A stretch of 64,000 nt of DNA from Ophiura sarsii. Lineage: Eukaryota > Echinodermata > Ophiuroidea > Amphilepidida > Ophiuridae. The stretch is from assembly GCA_035610835.1 (NCBI GenBank), contig CM069455.1:36363278-36427277 (forward strand), in the 5' to 3' direction. Of this stretch, positions 62,861 through 64,000 are shown piece by piece (position 1 is the stretch's first letter; every line of letters starts with the position of its first letter). The notes below the pieces were generated by a model. It was not told the origin of the DNA and ran no database searches. It saw only the letters and a list, made by a program, of their open reading frames with translations. Made by a program: the position numbers and the translations under genes.

Positions 62861-63606
62861 AAGGGTCGTCCATAATTTTCGCCATTTTCAGTTACGTACA
62901 AAGCGTACATAACAGGGGGGGGGGTCGAAATATACCCCAACCGTACGTAACTTAAATGGCGATCTTGCACATGTGTCTTCAAAATGCAATATGTTTTTGT
63001 ATAAGCTTGTTTAGAGCCAAAATGTATCTCAATCATAGCAAAAATTGTGAATGTCGAACATTTTCGCACGGTACGCGAACATTTCTTTTGCCATAATAAT
63101 CTTGCCGGTTCACTGTCATTTCTGCCCCCCCCCCCCCCCCCCCCTATATGAAATACCTAGTTACGCCACTGACAAAAATGATTCATGTACACGAAGCAAT
63201 TTTGCTTCTATGTTTTTAAAACAATCCATGGCTCAAGTTCCTAGTGTTTTTGTTTATCATTTCTGTATTTAAAAGCATTTAATACATACATGTGCCATTT
63301 GTTTCAAAATATCTTGATAATTTTTGATAATTATTTATCAAAGAAAAGAACGGCAGAATCAACACCAGAGATATACAATAAGTTTATTTGTCTCTATTGT
63401 GTACCGTACAATTTCTTATGTTGTATACGGAAATTCGTCTTTAATACAATGGTTTTTAATCAAACATGAGGGTATATCAATATAAGCTATGACAATTTCG
63501 CCATTTATTGCGTACGTAACTCGAGGGGGGGGGGGGGGGGGGGGGGGTAAAAGTTACGTACGCTCTGTACGTAAGTGAAAATGGCGATAATTTTGGACGA
63601 CCCCTA
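62861..63606. mobile_element. TIR element with G-runs, copy B
   Basis: The left end AAGGGTCGTCCATAATTTTC and the inverse of the right end AGGGGTCGTCCAAAATTATC match, continuing through GCCATTTTCASTTACGTACA. G-runs lie inside both ends (62916-62925, 63525-63547), with a C-run at 63124-63143. The interior is shared with 52836-53650 despite different termini. Confidence 0.85.
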
Positions 63607-64000
63607 ACGTTTCGTCATGACTTGATGATTGGTCAGTCAGATTTCATCAGAGTTGTGATCCACATTAACTGAACCGCGCGAACCAGTGTTGCCAGATTAT
63701 TTTGTCAGTAGTGGATTGCAGAGAGTACCCAACATTTGGGTGCCCCCGTCCCGGTTCATCAATTTGCTCTTGCCTCTTTATTTGATCCATGTCACTTCCT
63801 TGATCCACCGTAGTATGCGTTCCTCGTCTTTGTCTATTGTCTATCCTAGCCTCCTCCCAGCCAATTATGTGATTTTTGTCGCCGCATGACCCTACTTATT
63901 CGTCTTATACGTGTGTTGAGGAACGGGATTTGTCCGTTAGATTCCTATTAAAGCGTGAACTTGATGCTGTTGGATGGTATCTCCATTGTTGAGGTGGGAT
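63607..64000. other. No gene recognised
   Basis: A 67-codon open frame at 63686-63889 has no known motif. Nothing else supported. Confidence 0.45.

Overview
The window is eukaryotic and almost certainly from a marine invertebrate animal. It has short GT-AG exons, AT-rich introns and dense non-autonomous DNA transposons, and fragments of LINE and DIRS-like retroelements. Domain content (ROCO GTPase with ankyrin, death and CARD domains) and repeat style suggest an invertebrate deuterostome such as an echinoderm or hemichordate. That is inference; no sequence here proves the lineage.

One gene dominates. It runs on the + strand from before the first visible exon (2512) to a TAA stop at 52016-52018. 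Its 5' end lies upstream of the window or was not recognised. In order it encodes: (1) an array of ankyrin repeats, one 34-codon phase-0 exon per repeat (2512-12472, 18 intact exons plus broken ones); (2) a capping/linker exon (15115-15222); (3) a Roc GTPase domain over four exons (24540-27165), with P-loop, DTAGQ and THLD motifs; (4) a COR domain over three exons (27587-38170); (5) a polar linker exon (42387-42533); (6) a death domain over two exons (43381-45481); (7) a 31-bp exon; (8) a CARD-like exon (51124-51492); and (9) a short C-terminal exon (51927-52018). Splice phases match at every junction, with one exception: a Roc exon appears to lack one base. The architecture (ANK-Roc-COR-Death-CARD) suggests an innate-immune or cell-death adaptor in which a GTPase switch couples ankyrin ligand or partner recognition to death-fold signalling.

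The ankyrin array is actively evolving. It has a near-identical 462-bp two-exon duplication, an exon with a stop codon whose splice donor is lost at a 238-bp (CAT)n tract, an exon split by a 2.16-kb terminal-inverted-repeat element, and several introns invaded by TIR or foldback elements.

The large introns carry most of the remaining sequence. Intron 15223-24539 holds a MITE, a broken LINE, minisatellites and a DIRS-like gag relic. Intron 27767-36985 holds a 4.5-kb TIR element with a dispersed 15-bp motif, a LINE relic and a ~170-bp satellite. Intron 38171-42386 holds a ~900-bp TIR element and pentanucleotide arrays around a perfect 48-bp palindrome. Intron 46182-51123 holds two LINE relics and a 92-bp-stem hairpin. 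Downstream of the gene (52019-64000) I see no second gene, only nested TIR elements including a hAT-like MITE with a clean 8-bp target-site duplication. Two pairs of related loci (filled and empty sites) allow several insertions to be delimited.
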